From the NCBI RefSeq assembly GCF_000335475.2, contig NZ_ANAH02000004.1, positions 434,001 to 498,000 of the forward strand: DNA of 64,000 nucleotides. Reading direction: 5' to 3'. Both the position numbers and the translations under genes were made by a program. The stretch comes from Cystobacter fuscus DSM 2262. Its GTDB lineage: Bacteria > Myxococcota > Myxococcia > Myxococcales > Myxococcaceae. The stretch's first letter is position 1. Each line of letters starts with the position of its first letter. The notes beneath the pieces were generated by a model that was not told the DNA's origin, did not search any database, and saw only the letters and a list, made by a program, of their open reading frames with translations. Positions 25,828-34,953 of this stretch are shown here, in pieces.

Positions 25828-26480
25828 TTCTTCAGGGCTCCGGACGGGGGCTGGAGGGTAACGCTTCCGAGGAAGCGCTCCTTCCCAATCAGGTCCAGCG
25901 TCCGGCGGGCGGAGGTGTAATCCGAGGTGCCGAGCGTCACGCTCAAGAGCGCCTTCTCGGCCGCCAGCGCGATTTCCAGCCCCAGGGGGTTGGCGACGAC
26001 GGAGTCGATGAGGACGACCACCCGGTCGCCCTGCTCCACGTACGCCTGCATCTCACTGACCACGTGCTGCGAGGCGCCCAGCTCCAGGCCCTCGGCGTCC
26101 AGGAAGTGCAGCGGCGTGCTGCTCTGCCGGCTGGCGACCTCGAGAATGGCCTGGACGGCCTGCAGTCCCGAGCCCCCCGCGTGCGAGGGCACCACCACCA
26201 GCGAGGACCAGCGGTGACGCTGGTTGAGCATCGCCCAGAGCTGCAACAGCGTGCTCGACGGCACACTGGGCGTGGGGGCATACTGCGGCTGCGCCGTCTC
26301 CGCCGCGACCGTGGCCACCGTGCCATCGGCCTCCTGCTCCCGCTCCGGGCTGGGCGGAGGGGGCTGCGGCCGACTCCCCCGCACGACGGACAGCGGCTGC
26401 ACCACGCGCCGCATGTCGGGTGACGTGGGGCCTCCCGTGCGCGAGCCACCCTTCGTCTTCTTGTCGTGAGGCTCGAACAT
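25824..26480 (-). CDS. Degenerate tyrosine-kinase-like (CpsD/Wze-type) NTPase fold protein
   Basis: 218 residues: a Pro-rich, disordered N-terminus and a C-terminal domain resembling CpsD/Wze bacterial tyrosine kinases (LVVVPSHAGGSGLQAVQAIL; VVVLIDSVVANPLG; LDLIGKERFLGSVTL). The Walker A equivalent PSHAGGSG has no lysine, and the Walker B region lacks the usual acidic pattern, so ATP hydrolysis is doubtful. It probably regulates the chain-length protein EpsV, which has no kinase domain of its own. The position matches the gene called wzeX in some M. xanthus work (from memory). The ATG at 26480 is preferred over an upstream start that would add a basic, unlikely leader. Confidence 0.65.
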   Translation of the reverse strand: MFEPHDKKTKGGSRTGGPTSPDMRRVVQPLSVVRGSRPQPPPPSPEREQEADGTVATVAAETAQPQYAPTPSVPSSTLLQLWAMLNQRHRWSSLVVVPSHAGGSGLQAVQAILEVASRQSSTPLHFLDAEGLELGASQHVVSEMQAYVEQGDRVVVLIDSVVANPLGLEIALAAEKALLSVTLGTSDYTSARRTLDLIGKERFLGSVTLQPPSGALKK

Positions 26481-26587
26481 GGCCGGAACTATACTACCGC
26501 GTCCCGGGGCGGTTGGCACCCCCGAAGATGCCGGACCAGTGCGCGGAGTGTCATATTTCCGTGGCCGCTTGGGCTTTCGGTGCGGTA

Positions 26588-28138
26588 TCATACAAGATTT
26601 CCCGTTTGGGTGCGAGTTCCCCCAACTGGAACGACTTCAGATGTTTTCGCGACCCTTGGGCTCGGCCAGGCCCCCGTCAGGGTGGCCACCTTGCCCACGC
26701 AGGTGACCGCCATGGCGATGAGGAGGGTGCCGAGCCAGCTGATGCTGCCCATGTCGCCGAAGCACTGGTTGGTATAGGCCACGATGACGGCCATGGCCAC
26801 CAAAGCGCCGGCGCGGTGCATCGGTTCCCGGGCGCGGTAGTAGGTGCGCACCGTCAAGAAAACGGCCACGGAAATCCAACCCCACAGGCCGCTGAGGCCC
26901 ACCACCCCGCCGAAGGCGAGCATGCCCAGCACCGAGTTGTGCGGGTGGTAGAGGTAGTCGGCGAAGGCGTGGGAGATGTCGGGCAGGGGGATGATTTCCT
27001 CGAACTCCTGGCCCCACCCGCGGCCGAGCACGGGGTTCTTCTGCCAGGTGTGGATGACGTCGAGGTTCTCGATGTCGCGGTAGTCCATCTGCCCCTTCTC
27101 CAGGTTCTCTCCCTCGAGCACCGAGCGGAAGATGCCCACCGGCCCGAAGATGCCCGTGGGCGTCTGCCAGCCCACCGCCAGGTAGAAGGGGAAGAAGGGC
27201 AGGAGCACCACTCCCAGCCGGAGGAACTTGAGCTTGAGGGGGCTGCGGGGCGTGATGAGGAAGGCGGCGATGAGCGAGAAGACGAAGCTCACGTAGCCCA
27301 GGCGCCGGTCGTTGTAGTGCATGCCCATGAAGATGACGGCGCTCACGATGACCATCCGCCAGAAGTGCTTGCGCGTGGGCTGCTCGAACCACGACATCAT
27401 CACCGTCATGAGGCCCGCGACGTACAGCATCGAGTCCGAGTGCGTGGTGGCGTACTCGAAGTACAGGCCCCGCGGCCGGGCGATGGTCACGACGAAGAAG
27501 GCGCCCAGGAAGGCCTTGGTGCAGCAGCCCACCACGAGCATCCGCCCGATGGTGCGGAAGTCCTCGGGCCCGCGCAGCGCGACGTTGAAGAGCAGCACCA
27601 GCAGCGGCAGCGCCGCCATCTGGTGCCACTGCCACGTGGCCACGCGCGAGTTGCCCCCGTTGATGTAGATGCCGAGCACCTGCATCCAGAGGATGGTGGC
27701 GGGCAGCACCAGCAACCCGATGACGAGCGGCTTGGGCAGCGGCGTCGTGTACTCGTCGATGTTGATGCGGTTGGCGCGCCGGTAGGCGTACAGCGCGAGG
27801 AAGCCCAGGGTGGCGATGTCCAGCAGGGGAAAGCCCAGGCCGGGCACGCCGAGGACGTTGCTCAGGTTGATGAAGAGCAGCTTGCCGGGGAAGTACAGCG
27901 GGGACTTCCACTCCCCGTCGTAGGGCACCTCCGGCACCAGGTCCACCGTGACGGCCATGGCGAACAGGCCGAGCGTGAGCTTGCGCACCGGCTGCTGGCA
28001 GACCCACCACAGCGCGGCGGCGAGCACCATGGGCAGCACCGCCACCTTGGGCGCGAGGATGACGAGCCCCAGCGTGGCCGCCACCAGCAGGGCCAGCAGC
28101 GACAGGAAGACGGGCGTGCGCGAGAGGAAGGCCTCCAT
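26588..28138 (-). CDS. wzyX: O-antigen ligase/polymerase family membrane protein (WzyX-like)
   Basis: 516 residues with about a dozen hydrophobic helices and a large periplasmic loop near the C-terminal third. The Wzy_C signature YLYHPHNSVLGML is present. Proteins of this family polymerise or ligate undecaprenyl-linked repeat units at the outer face of the inner membrane. The EPS context, with flippase, OPX and Wzz-like genes, makes polymerase the likely role. The gene is 10 bp from the GT2 gene upstream and 107 bp from the next gene downstream; that gap contains an AT-rich patch that could hold an internal promoter. Confidence 0.87.
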   Translation of the reverse strand: MEAFLSRTPVFLSLLALLVAATLGLVILAPKVAVLPMVLAAALWWVCQQPVRKLTLGLFAMAVTVDLVPEVPYDGEWKSPLYFPGKLLFINLSNVLGVPGLGFPLLDIATLGFLALYAYRRANRINIDEYTTPLPKPLVIGLLVLPATILWMQVLGIYINGGNSRVATWQWHQMAALPLLVLLFNVALRGPEDFRTIGRMLVVGCCTKAFLGAFFVVTIARPRGLYFEYATTHSDSMLYVAGLMTVMMSWFEQPTRKHFWRMVIVSAVIFMGMHYNDRRLGYVSFVFSLIAAFLITPRSPLKLKFLRLGVVLLPFFPFYLAVGWQTPTGIFGPVGIFRSVLEGENLEKGQMDYRDIENLDVIHTWQKNPVLGRGWGQEFEEIIPLPDISHAFADYLYHPHNSVLGMLAFGGVVGLSGLWGWISVAVFLTVRTYYRAREPMHRAGALVAMAVIVAYTNQCFGDMGSISWLGTLLIAMAVTCVGKVATLTGAWPSPRVAKTSEVVPVGGTRTQTGNLV

Positions 28139-28148
28139 CGTCCCCGCC

Positions 28149-29336
28149 TCAGGTCTTGGGCGTCTCGCGCGTGGTGCGCACCCACTCGCCCTTCTTCTCC
28201 GCGGGGCTCGTCAGCAGCCACAGCTTCCAGCCCACGTAGAAGGGTGCCCGCGCGAGCGCCAGCAGCCCGCGCAGGCCCATGCCGGACACCCACCAGCCGC
28301 GCATGACGTAGAGCACCAGGCTCGCCACCGCGAAGGCCGCCGCCCCCGCCGACCAGGCCAGGTGCCCCTGCACGAGCGACAGCGCCACCGAGGCCCCCGT
28401 GAGCGTGAGCGCCCCCAGCACCACCCACGAGAGCGGCAGCACGAGCAAGTCCATCGCCAGGTCCACGAGGATGCGGTCGCGCTTGCCGAGCCCCTCGGCG
28501 AGCAGCGGCAGGCCGTACTGGCGCATCATCGCCATGCGGCCGCCTTCCCACCGGCGGCGCTGCGAGCGCGAGGCCTTCTCCCCGGACACCATCTCCCCGA
28601 GCGCCTCGGCCTCCCACGCGTAGTGCACGCGCTCGCCCGCCTGGCCCAGGCGGATGCCGTACTCCAGGTCCTCCACGATGGAGAAGGCCTCGTGGGGCAC
28701 CCGGCGGATGATGGCGTGGGTGAAGCACATGCCGTTGCCGCGCAGGCCGCACGACACGCTCAGGCGCTCGCGGCCCAGCGAGCGCACCTTGTGGAAGAGC
28801 GCCATGGACACCGCCATGAGCTGCGTGCGCCACGAGGCCTCCGGGTTGAGCACACCGTAGTGCGCCTGCACCGCGTGCGCTCCCGCCTCCAGCCGCAGCG
28901 CGAAGGCGTGCAGCAGGTTGGGCGTCACCTCCGTGTCCGCGTCCACCACTACCACCGCGTCGGCGAAGCCCTCCTCGAGGCTCTTGTCGAAGGCGAGCTG
29001 CAGGGCATAGCCCTTGCCGCGCAGCTGCTGGTTGTGCCGCTCGAGCACCGTGGCGCCGGCCTCCCGCGCGCGTTCGGCCGTGGCGTCCGAGCAGTTGTCC
29101 GCCACCACGAGGATGCGCCGCAACTGCTCCGGCCAGTCCAGCCGCGACAGGTTGGTCACCGTGCGCGCGATGCCCGCCTCCTCGTTGTGGGCGGGGATGA
29201 TGATGTCGAACTTGAGCCGCGGGGCCACCCGGGGCGGCGCTGGCTTCTGCCCGGACAGCAGCGTGAGCAACAACAGGTACCCCGAGGCGGCGAGTACCGG
29301 CAGGGCCAGGACGAGGAGCGTCAGATCGAGCAACAT
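28149..29336 (-). CDS. epsU: Membrane GT2 glycosyltransferase (EpsU-like)
   Basis: About 395 residues. An N-terminal anchor helix precedes a GT2 domain with IIPAHNEEAGI, DADTEV (metal-binding DxD), VEDLEYGIRL and the product-site motif RRRW. Two or three hydrophobic helices lie at the C-terminus. Processive and non-processive beta-glycosyltransferases of exopolysaccharide loci share this layout. It adds a sugar on the cytoplasmic side. It sits beside the Wzz-like gene, as epsU does beside epsV in M. xanthus. The frame extends upstream, but the ATG at 29336 immediately precedes the anchor helix and is the better start. Confidence 0.85.
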   Translation of the reverse strand: MLLDLTLLVLALPVLAASGYLLLLTLLSGQKPAPPRVAPRLKFDIIIPAHNEEAGIARTVTNLSRLDWPEQLRRILVVADNCSDATAERAREAGATVLERHNQQLRGKGYALQLAFDKSLEEGFADAVVVVDADTEVTPNLLHAFALRLEAGAHAVQAHYGVLNPEASWRTQLMAVSMALFHKVRSLGRERLSVSCGLRGNGMCFTHAIIRRVPHEAFSIVEDLEYGIRLGQAGERVHYAWEAEALGEMVSGEKASRSQRRRWEGGRMAMMRQYGLPLLAEGLGKRDRILVDLAMDLLVLPLSWVVLGALTLTGASVALSLVQGHLAWSAGAAAFAVASLVLYVMRGWWVSGMGLRGLLALARAPFYVGWKLWLLTSPAEKKGEWVRTTRETPKT

Positions 29337-29379
29337 CACGGGGCGGGGAACTCCAATGGGGGCATGGCGAGGCGCCGCG

Positions 29380-30888
29380 CTAGCGGGACTGACTCTCCAG
29401 GGGAAGGGTCTCCATCTCCGCCAGCACGGGCAGACCCAGCCCACGCTTGACCTGCCAGGACTGGAGCAGCCGGCCGCTGAGCACGTCGCGGGCGATCGCC
29501 GCGAACACGCCCAGCAAGAGCCCCGCGAGGATGCCCCCCAGGGCGATCACCTTGGCGTTGGGCTTGATGGGGCTCCGGGGGAACTCGGCCGGGGTGAGCA
29601 CGGTGTAGCGGTACTTGAAGTTGGCCCGGGCGATGTCGCGCTCGAGCTTCGCCGCGTCGATGCGCTTGCGCACCTGCTGCAGCGTGATGGTGCGCGCCTG
29701 CACGTCGTCCATCGCCGTGCGCACCTTGGGATTCTCCAGCATGCCCGGCAGGATGCCCATGAGCACCCGCTCCAGGCCGTACGGGTCCGGCATGGGCTCG
29801 TCGGGGAAGGGCACCGAGCCGCCTCCCATGCGCGAGTACTCGCGCGCCAACTGGTCTTCCTCTTTCTGCAGCACGTGCACCTGGGGCGAGCCGTTGGCCG
29901 CCAGCGACTCCACGCTCTGCTCCAGCGCCACGATGGATGGGTGGCTCTCCCCGTACAGCCGGCTGTTGGCCTTCATCTCCGCGCGCATCTCCTCCAGGCG
30001 CCGGTTGTGCTTCTCCTCGGCGTCGGAGATGGCGCGCCGCTTGGCGCGGATGAGGAAGCGCATCTCCGCCATGCGCTCGTTGGTGTTGAAGCCTCCCACG
30101 CGCGGGTCTCCCACCGCGCGCCGGCGCTCGATCATGATCTGCGCGAAGATCTTGTCGAACTCGAGCACCGAGGTCTTGTAGTTCTCCAGCGCCGTCTGCT
30201 CGTAGCCCTGGAGGATCTCCAGCGCCTCGTCGATGGCGGCCATGTCCTCGCGCTGGCGCGACTCGAGGAAGTTCTTCTGCGCGGCGTCGGCCAGCTCGTA
30301 GGCGAGCTGGGGATCCGGCCAGGTGACGGACAGGCTCACCCGGCCATCGTCCGTGTTCACGCTCAGCTGCTTCTCCAGCATGCCCACCATGGCGTCCAGC
30401 TTGATGTCCTCGGTGGGACGGCCGGAGAGCAGGTGCACCAGCGTGTCCTTGAGGCGCAGCAGCGGGGCGCGCGTGGCCTCCCAGCGGTCCAGCAGGTTCA
30501 CCCGCTTGATGAGCGACACGATGTTCTCGCGCTTCATCACCGCGCGCGCCGTCGAGCGCGTCACCGAGTCGATTTCCCCCGGCGGACGCACGGGGCTGGG
30601 CGCCTCGGGCTCCAGCGCGGCGATGCGCTCGGGGTTGACCAGCGCGGCGATGGTGGCGGTCCTCTTGGTCAGCAGGATGGACTCCGCGTAGAACGTGCGC
30701 GGCAGGAACTTGGCGAGCGCCAGCCCCAGCGCCGCCGTCACCACGAAGGTGCCCAGCGCCAGGAGCTTGTGGCGCAGCACGGCGTTCTTCACGTAGCTGT
30801 AGTAGTCGTGCATCGCCTCCCAGTCGAAGAGCTGGGACTGGGCGCGCTCCTGCTCGGGGTGTTCTTCGCTCGAGGCCATGTCGCTCAT
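29380..30888 (-). CDS. epsV: Polysaccharide co-polymerase, Wzz/Wzc-like without kinase (EpsV)
   Basis: 502 residues. A membrane helix near residues 40-65 (LLALGTFVVTAALGLALA) and a second near 450-475 (VIALGGILAGLLLGVF) flank a long periplasmic region rich in coiled coil (about 200-350). The PIKPNAK stretch before the second helix is typical of Wzz proteins. There is no C-terminal Walker motif or tyrosine cluster, so it is a kinase-less co-polymerase that should set chain length and dock with the OPX protein. Its start overlaps the receiver gene's stop (ATGA). Confidence 0.9.
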   Translation of the reverse strand: MSDMASSEEHPEQERAQSQLFDWEAMHDYYSYVKNAVLRHKLLALGTFVVTAALGLALAKFLPRTFYAESILLTKRTATIAALVNPERIAALEPEAPSPVRPPGEIDSVTRSTARAVMKRENIVSLIKRVNLLDRWEATRAPLLRLKDTLVHLLSGRPTEDIKLDAMVGMLEKQLSVNTDDGRVSLSVTWPDPQLAYELADAAQKNFLESRQREDMAAIDEALEILQGYEQTALENYKTSVLEFDKIFAQIMIERRRAVGDPRVGGFNTNERMAEMRFLIRAKRRAISDAEEKHNRRLEEMRAEMKANSRLYGESHPSIVALEQSVESLAANGSPQVHVLQKEEDQLAREYSRMGGGSVPFPDEPMPDPYGLERVLMGILPGMLENPKVRTAMDDVQARTITLQQVRKRIDAAKLERDIARANFKYRYTVLTPAEFPRSPIKPNAKVIALGGILAGLLLGVFAAIARDVLSGRLLQSWQVKRGLGLPVLAEMETLPLESQSR

Positions 30889-31283
30889 GCCTCCTTACGA
30901 GGACGGGCCGCCAGCACCCGCTCCAACTGGTGACGGAACTCCTCGGGCGTGAAGGGCTTGATGAGGTAGCCGCTCACCCCCGCCTCCTCCGCCTGGGCCC
31001 GGTCCATCGTCTGCGTGCGCGCGGAGATCATCAACACCGGGATGTCCTGGAGCACCGGCGTGGAGCGGATGAACTCGCACACCTCGTAACCCGAGATATC
31101 CGGCAGCGTCAGATCCAGGCACACCAGCATCGGGCGGTGCTCGGCGAGGAACTCCAGGGCGGCCTGTCCGCTGCCGGCTTCCTGCACCCGCGCGAAGCCC
31201 ATCGACTGGAGCAGATCGCTCACCATCCGGCGGAACATGGGTGAGTCCTCGACGACGAGAACTGCTCCTTGCTGCTGCTCCAT
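30885..31283 (-). CDS. epsW: Single-domain response regulator (EpsW-like)
   Basis: 132 residues comprising only a receiver domain: acidic pair E12-D13, phospho-acceptor D57 in LVCLDLTLP, Ser/Thr in MISARTQ, and the conserved lysine in YLIKPF. There is no output domain, so it must act through protein contacts. Its location between the small membrane protein and the co-polymerase gene, with a four-base overlap onto the latter, points to control of EPS assembly by an unlinked histidine kinase. M. xanthus has an equivalent gene at this place. Confidence 0.9.
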   Translation of the reverse strand: MEQQQGAVLVVEDSPMFRRMVSDLLQSMGFARVQEAGSGQAALEFLAEHRPMLVCLDLTLPDISGYEVCEFIRSTPVLQDIPVLMISARTQTMDRAQAEEAGVSGYLIKPFTPEEFRHQLERVLAARPRKEA

Positions 31284-31302
31284 ACGCGTCTCTCTGGCCT
31301 TT

Positions 31303-31476
31303 TCAGCCTTCCATCGACATCCAGACGACCAGGACGACGAAGATGTAGAAGAAGTTGTACGCCACGAACATCGCCACCGCGCGTTTTACGCCGCGCGCCG
31401 CGTTGGGCTCCCGCGCCGCCAGACTCGGTAGGACGAGCAGTGCGTACAACACGGACATCAACAGGAACTTCTTCAT
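31303..31476 (-). CDS. 57-residue two-helix membrane protein in the eps operon
   Basis: A short frame easily missed by gene callers. It starts ATG-AAG-AAG at 31476 and ends TGA at 31303. The first 20 residues form a hydrophobic helix or signal (FLLMSVLYALLVLPSLAA). A basic loop (ARGVKRA) and a second aromatic-rich helix (FVAYNFFYIFVVLVVW) follow. It fills the gap between epsX (12 bp away) and epsW (19 bp away), so it is surely co-transcribed. A small gene occurs at the same place in the M. xanthus locus as I recall. Possibly a small subunit of the export machine; function unknown. Confidence 0.7.
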   Translation of the reverse strand: MKKFLLMSVLYALLVLPSLAAREPNAARGVKRAVAMFVAYNFFYIFVVLVVWMSMEG

Positions 31477-31488
31477 GGCCTGATGGTC

Positions 31489-32733
31489 TCAAAGCCTACC
31501 ACGGTCATAGCGCACGACCAATCCAACGCTCGTGAACCACTGGACAACCGGACTGAACTCCCCGGTCTGGGGCCGGAACGACAGGACGGCATGATGTCGC
31601 CAGGTGAATTGTCCCTTCGCTTGCATGAAGAGGTAGCGGGAGAGCGGCAGGGGCAGCAGCGCCTCCACCTCCGCCCGCACTTCCTGATCGTTGCGGTGCA
31701 GTCCAGAGGTAAGCGGGTGGGCATAGCGGACGCCACCGGTCACCTTGGCATCCCGCCGGCCCTCCCATTTCAGATCCACGCCCAGCTCACCCCGCGGTAC
31801 GAGTTGGGTACTGAGCGGATCCATGTACGGCAGGTATCGGGCACGCAGCCGGGCCGCCACGGGCCAGTGATGGCCCAGGGGCACGGGGGCCTCGAGGGCC
31901 GTCTCCAGGGTGGGCATGGTCACGTTGTACGGTTCCACCTCCTCCCGGCGTGGGTACACCCGGCCCAGCGCGATGCCCGGCGCGAGGCTCACATCCACCA
32001 GCGGGCTGAAGGAGTGTTTGATTCCCGGGGCCACCTGGAGGACGGAGTCCCGGTTGGCGGTGGAAAAGGACACATCCTGGCCGAGCACCAGCAGGGTGAG
32101 GTAGTCGCGGCGGGTGGCGCCGTAGTTGGCCTCCAGGCGCAGCTGGGGCATGCGCTGCTGGGGATAGGCGGCCTCGCCGCGCTTGAGCGGACGCACCGGG
32201 TACTCCAACAAGCCGTTGACGATCCACCCGAAGGTGCCCGCCACCATCAGGCGCTTGACGCCGAACGAGCCCTGAAAGCCCGCCAGGGTCTCCGTGTAGA
32301 CGTAGGAGCTGCTCAGCAGGAACCCCTGGGACTCGCCGCGACCGACCGGCAGATCGCTGCCCCCGGCGCCCCGGAAGTCGCTGAGCGGGAAGGTGCCGAA
32401 GGTGGTGGTGTGGACGGCCACCAGCGAGAAGTCGCGGCGCAGCTTGTATTCCACCCACGCATAGGCCGACAGCAGGAACTCGAAGGTGGGGCGCAGGGGC
32501 ACCTGGCGCAGGAAGAACTGCGGCTCGGCGACGAACTTCACCTCCAGCCGGTTGGTGTACAGCACGCTGTCCAGGCGCGGGGCGAGCAGCACGTCCGCCA
32601 CCACGTCGCTGCCGGCCTGTTCGGTGAGCAGCTTCGTGCGGACGACGGAGTTCAGACTCACCTGGGTCTTGTATTTGACGGCCGGAACGGAGGCCACCAA
32701 CAGCCAGCCGAGCGCCAGGGCGGGCAGCGCCAT
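31489..32733 (-). CDS. epsX: Outer-membrane beta-barrel of the EPS exporter (EpsX-like)
   Basis: 414 residues with an N-terminal hydrophobic export signal and repeated amphipathic strands with aromatic belts (for example FEFLLSAYAWVEYKL, YLTLLVLGQDVSF), ending in a strand with an aromatic/hydrophobic pattern. Myxobacterial polysaccharide loci pair a barrel of this sort with an OPX protein that lacks its own outer-membrane segment. The gene begins four bases after the OPX gene stop, which supports a joint role in exporting the polymer. The strand count was not determined. Confidence 0.75.
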   Translation of the reverse strand: MALPALALGWLLVASVPAVKYKTQVSLNSVVRTKLLTEQAGSDVVADVLLAPRLDSVLYTNRLEVKFVAEPQFFLRQVPLRPTFEFLLSAYAWVEYKLRRDFSLVAVHTTTFGTFPLSDFRGAGGSDLPVGRGESQGFLLSSSYVYTETLAGFQGSFGVKRLMVAGTFGWIVNGLLEYPVRPLKRGEAAYPQQRMPQLRLEANYGATRRDYLTLLVLGQDVSFSTANRDSVLQVAPGIKHSFSPLVDVSLAPGIALGRVYPRREEVEPYNVTMPTLETALEAPVPLGHHWPVAARLRARYLPYMDPLSTQLVPRGELGVDLKWEGRRDAKVTGGVRYAHPLTSGLHRNDQEVRAEVEALLPLPLSRYLFMQAKGQFTWRHHAVLSFRPQTGEFSPVVQWFTSVGLVVRYDRGRL

Positions 32734-32737
32734 GCGT

Positions 32738-33385
32738 CTACTCCACCACCACCACGTCGCCCGTCTTCAGGCGGAAGGTGGCGGCATTGCCCTCGTTGCG
32801 GCTGAGGTTCTCCCAGGTGAAGCGGATGCGCACCGGCTCCTGGTTCTGGTAGCCGGGCTCGCGGCGCAGCACGTAGATGGCGTCCTCGCGCGCGTAGTCG
32901 GTGAAGCCGCCGGCCTCGGAGATGGCCTGCAAGAGCCCCGCGCCCCACTCGAGCTTCTTCTGGCCCGCGTTGCGCACCTCGCCCAGCACGGACACCCGGA
33001 TGAGCTGCGCCTCCTGCACCATGACGGTGACGACGGGGTTGGCCACCAGCTCCTTGAGCTTCTGCTCCACCGCGCGCGCGAGCGCCGCGGGCGTCTGCCC
33101 GGCGGCATCCACGTCGTTGATGAGCGGCAGGCTGATGCGGCCGTCGTCGCGCACGCGCGGCCGACTGGAGATGCGATCCTGGTTCCACACGTTGACGTCG
33201 AGCAAGTCCCCATTGCGGATGAGGTAGCTGTCGTCCTGCTGCGACGGCGGGGGCTCGCGGTAGTCATCCACCCAGACGAAGCGGCCGGGGTGGTAGCAGG
33301 CCGAGACGAACAGCAGCGCGGCCAGGGCGGCCAGGCGCGCGACACGGCACCGGGCGGGACTCAGGGGGGACGGAAGGGTCTTCAT
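32738..33385 (-). CDS. epsY: OPX/Wza-type polysaccharide export lipoprotein (EpsY)
   Basis: 215 residues, short for Wza. The lipobox FVSAC is followed by the polysaccharide export (PES) domain (SYLIRNGDLLDVNVWNQDRIS, then GRISLPLINDVDAAG) and one SLBB domain (VSVLGEVRNAGQKKLEWGAG). The chain ends right after, without the C-terminal amphipathic helix that lines the Wza pore, so another protein must provide the outer-membrane passage, probably the barrel encoded next. The start overlaps the flippase stop. Confidence 0.9.
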   Translation of the reverse strand: MKTLPSPLSPARCRVARLAALAALLFVSACYHPGRFVWVDDYREPPPSQQDDSYLIRNGDLLDVNVWNQDRISSRPRVRDDGRISLPLINDVDAAGQTPAALARAVEQKLKELVANPVVTVMVQEAQLIRVSVLGEVRNAGQKKLEWGAGLLQAISEAGGFTDYAREDAIYVLRREPGYQNQEPVRIRFTWENLSRNEGNAATFRLKTGDVVVVE

Positions 33386-34953
33386 GCGACGCGCTCCTCC
33401 GGGAGGGGGGACTGCGCGGTGGCGGTGGACTCGCGGCGAGCCTTCACCCGGCGCACCAGCGCGAGCACCTCGTCCCAGCGCAGCGCGCCGGTGACGAGGA
33501 CGAGGGACAGGTAGACGGCGCCATCCACCACCAGCCGGGCGAGCCCGCGCCCCAGGTCGCGCGCGTCCAGCCCCGCGCGGCCCAGCAGCAGATGGACGAC
33601 GGTGACGGCGGCGCACACCCCGAGCGTCTTGCCCACCACGGCGAGCCCCCGGGCGTCGAAGGCCCGCGAGCCGATGGCGCCCACGAGGATGAGCGTGACG
33701 ATGACCTCGCAGATGGCGAGCGACAGGGCGGTGGCGCTCGCGCCGCCCGCGGGCCCGAGCCGCGCGAGCAGCAGGGGGATGAGCAGCAGGTTGAGGGCGG
33801 GATTCATCAGCGCGGCGAGGAGGGAGGTGCGCGTGACCGTCCAGGTGCGGCCCGCGGCCATGAGCCAGCTGCCACACACCGTGGCCACGTAGGTGAGCAC
33901 GAAGATGGGCGCGAGCAGCCGCAGCACCGGCGCGGCCGGCAGGTAGGCCTGGCCGATCATCAACCGCACCCACGTCTCCGCGCCCAGCGCGAGCGCCAGC
34001 GTCACCGGCACGGACACCACGAGGATGCCCTCCAGGCCCCGGCGCAGGAGGCGGGTGGACTCCTCGGGCGAGCTCGCCGCCGCGCGCGACATCATCGGCA
34101 GGAGCACCCAGCCGAGGATGGGCGAGAGCAGCATCGTCATGCCGGCGATGCCCCACACGGCGTTGTAGTAGCCCACCTCCGTCTTGTTGGCCACGAGGCC
34201 CAGCAGGCTCACGTCCACGCGGCCATTGGTGGCCAGCGCCGCGTCGTTGAGGAAGAAGGGCAGGGCGGCCAGCAGCGCCGTCACCGTGGAGCGCACGTCC
34301 AGCCGCAGCTTCAGCCCGGCATGCGCGCGCGTGAGGTGGAAGAGGTAGACGGCCTTGAAGACCTCCGCGCCGATGAAGGGCGCGGCGAGCCAGGGCAGGG
34401 GCAGCCGCAAGAGCAGCACCAGCAGCATCCCGCCGCCCCAGATGCACTTCATGGCGACGTGCGCCACCGACAGCCCGTCCACCTGCTCGCGCGCGTGCAG
34501 CACCGCGGCGAGGATGGCATTGAGCCGGTAGAAGAACTGGTAGCCGCCGAGCAGCAGGGCCAGGCGCTGCACCTCGGGCGGCTCGCCGCTGGCGCGCATC
34601 ACCCACCACATGGCCCCCGTCAGCCCCAGCGCGAGCCCCACCTGCAACAGCAGCGTGCCGCCGAAGAACTCGCTGGCGTGCTCGGGCCGGACGGACACCT
34701 CCTTGCGGATGTAGACGTCCAGCCCCAGCGCGCTGAGCACGAAGAACGCTCCGGAGAAGCCGTCCGCCCAGCCGTAGCGGCCAAAACCCTCGGGCCCCAG
34801 GTAGCGCGGCAACACCATGCGCATCACCAGCGCGATGCCATACGTCACCAGCAGCGAACCGCCCAGCTTCAGGGCGTTGCGCAGCGAGGTATGGGCATCT
34901 ACCTGGGGAGAGACGGGCTCGGCCCTGGTGGGCGCCGCGCTCGTGGGAGGCAT
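33382..34953 (-). CDS. wzxX: Wzx-type flippase for EPS repeat units
   Basis: 523 residues with about 12-14 hydrophobic helices. The N-terminal region LVMRMVLPRYLGPEGFGRYGWAD is typical of the polysaccharide-exporting branch of the MOP superfamily. It should flip undecaprenyl-linked repeat units to the periplasm. Located between the priming transferase gene and the OPX gene, as in the M. xanthus EPS locus. A 222-bp gap with a strong hairpin separates it from epsZ. Confidence 0.9.
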   Translation of the reverse strand: MPPTSAAPTRAEPVSPQVDAHTSLRNALKLGGSLLVTYGIALVMRMVLPRYLGPEGFGRYGWADGFSGAFFVLSALGLDVYIRKEVSVRPEHASEFFGGTLLLQVGLALGLTGAMWWVMRASGEPPEVQRLALLLGGYQFFYRLNAILAAVLHAREQVDGLSVAHVAMKCIWGGGMLLVLLLRLPLPWLAAPFIGAEVFKAVYLFHLTRAHAGLKLRLDVRSTVTALLAALPFFLNDAALATNGRVDVSLLGLVANKTEVGYYNAVWGIAGMTMLLSPILGWVLLPMMSRAAASSPEESTRLLRRGLEGILVVSVPVTLALALGAETWVRLMIGQAYLPAAPVLRLLAPIFVLTYVATVCGSWLMAAGRTWTVTRTSLLAALMNPALNLLLIPLLLARLGPAGGASATALSLAICEVIVTLILVGAIGSRAFDARGLAVVGKTLGVCAAVTVVHLLLGRAGLDARDLGRGLARLVVDGAVYLSLVLVTGALRWDEVLALVRRVKARRESTATAQSPLPEERVA

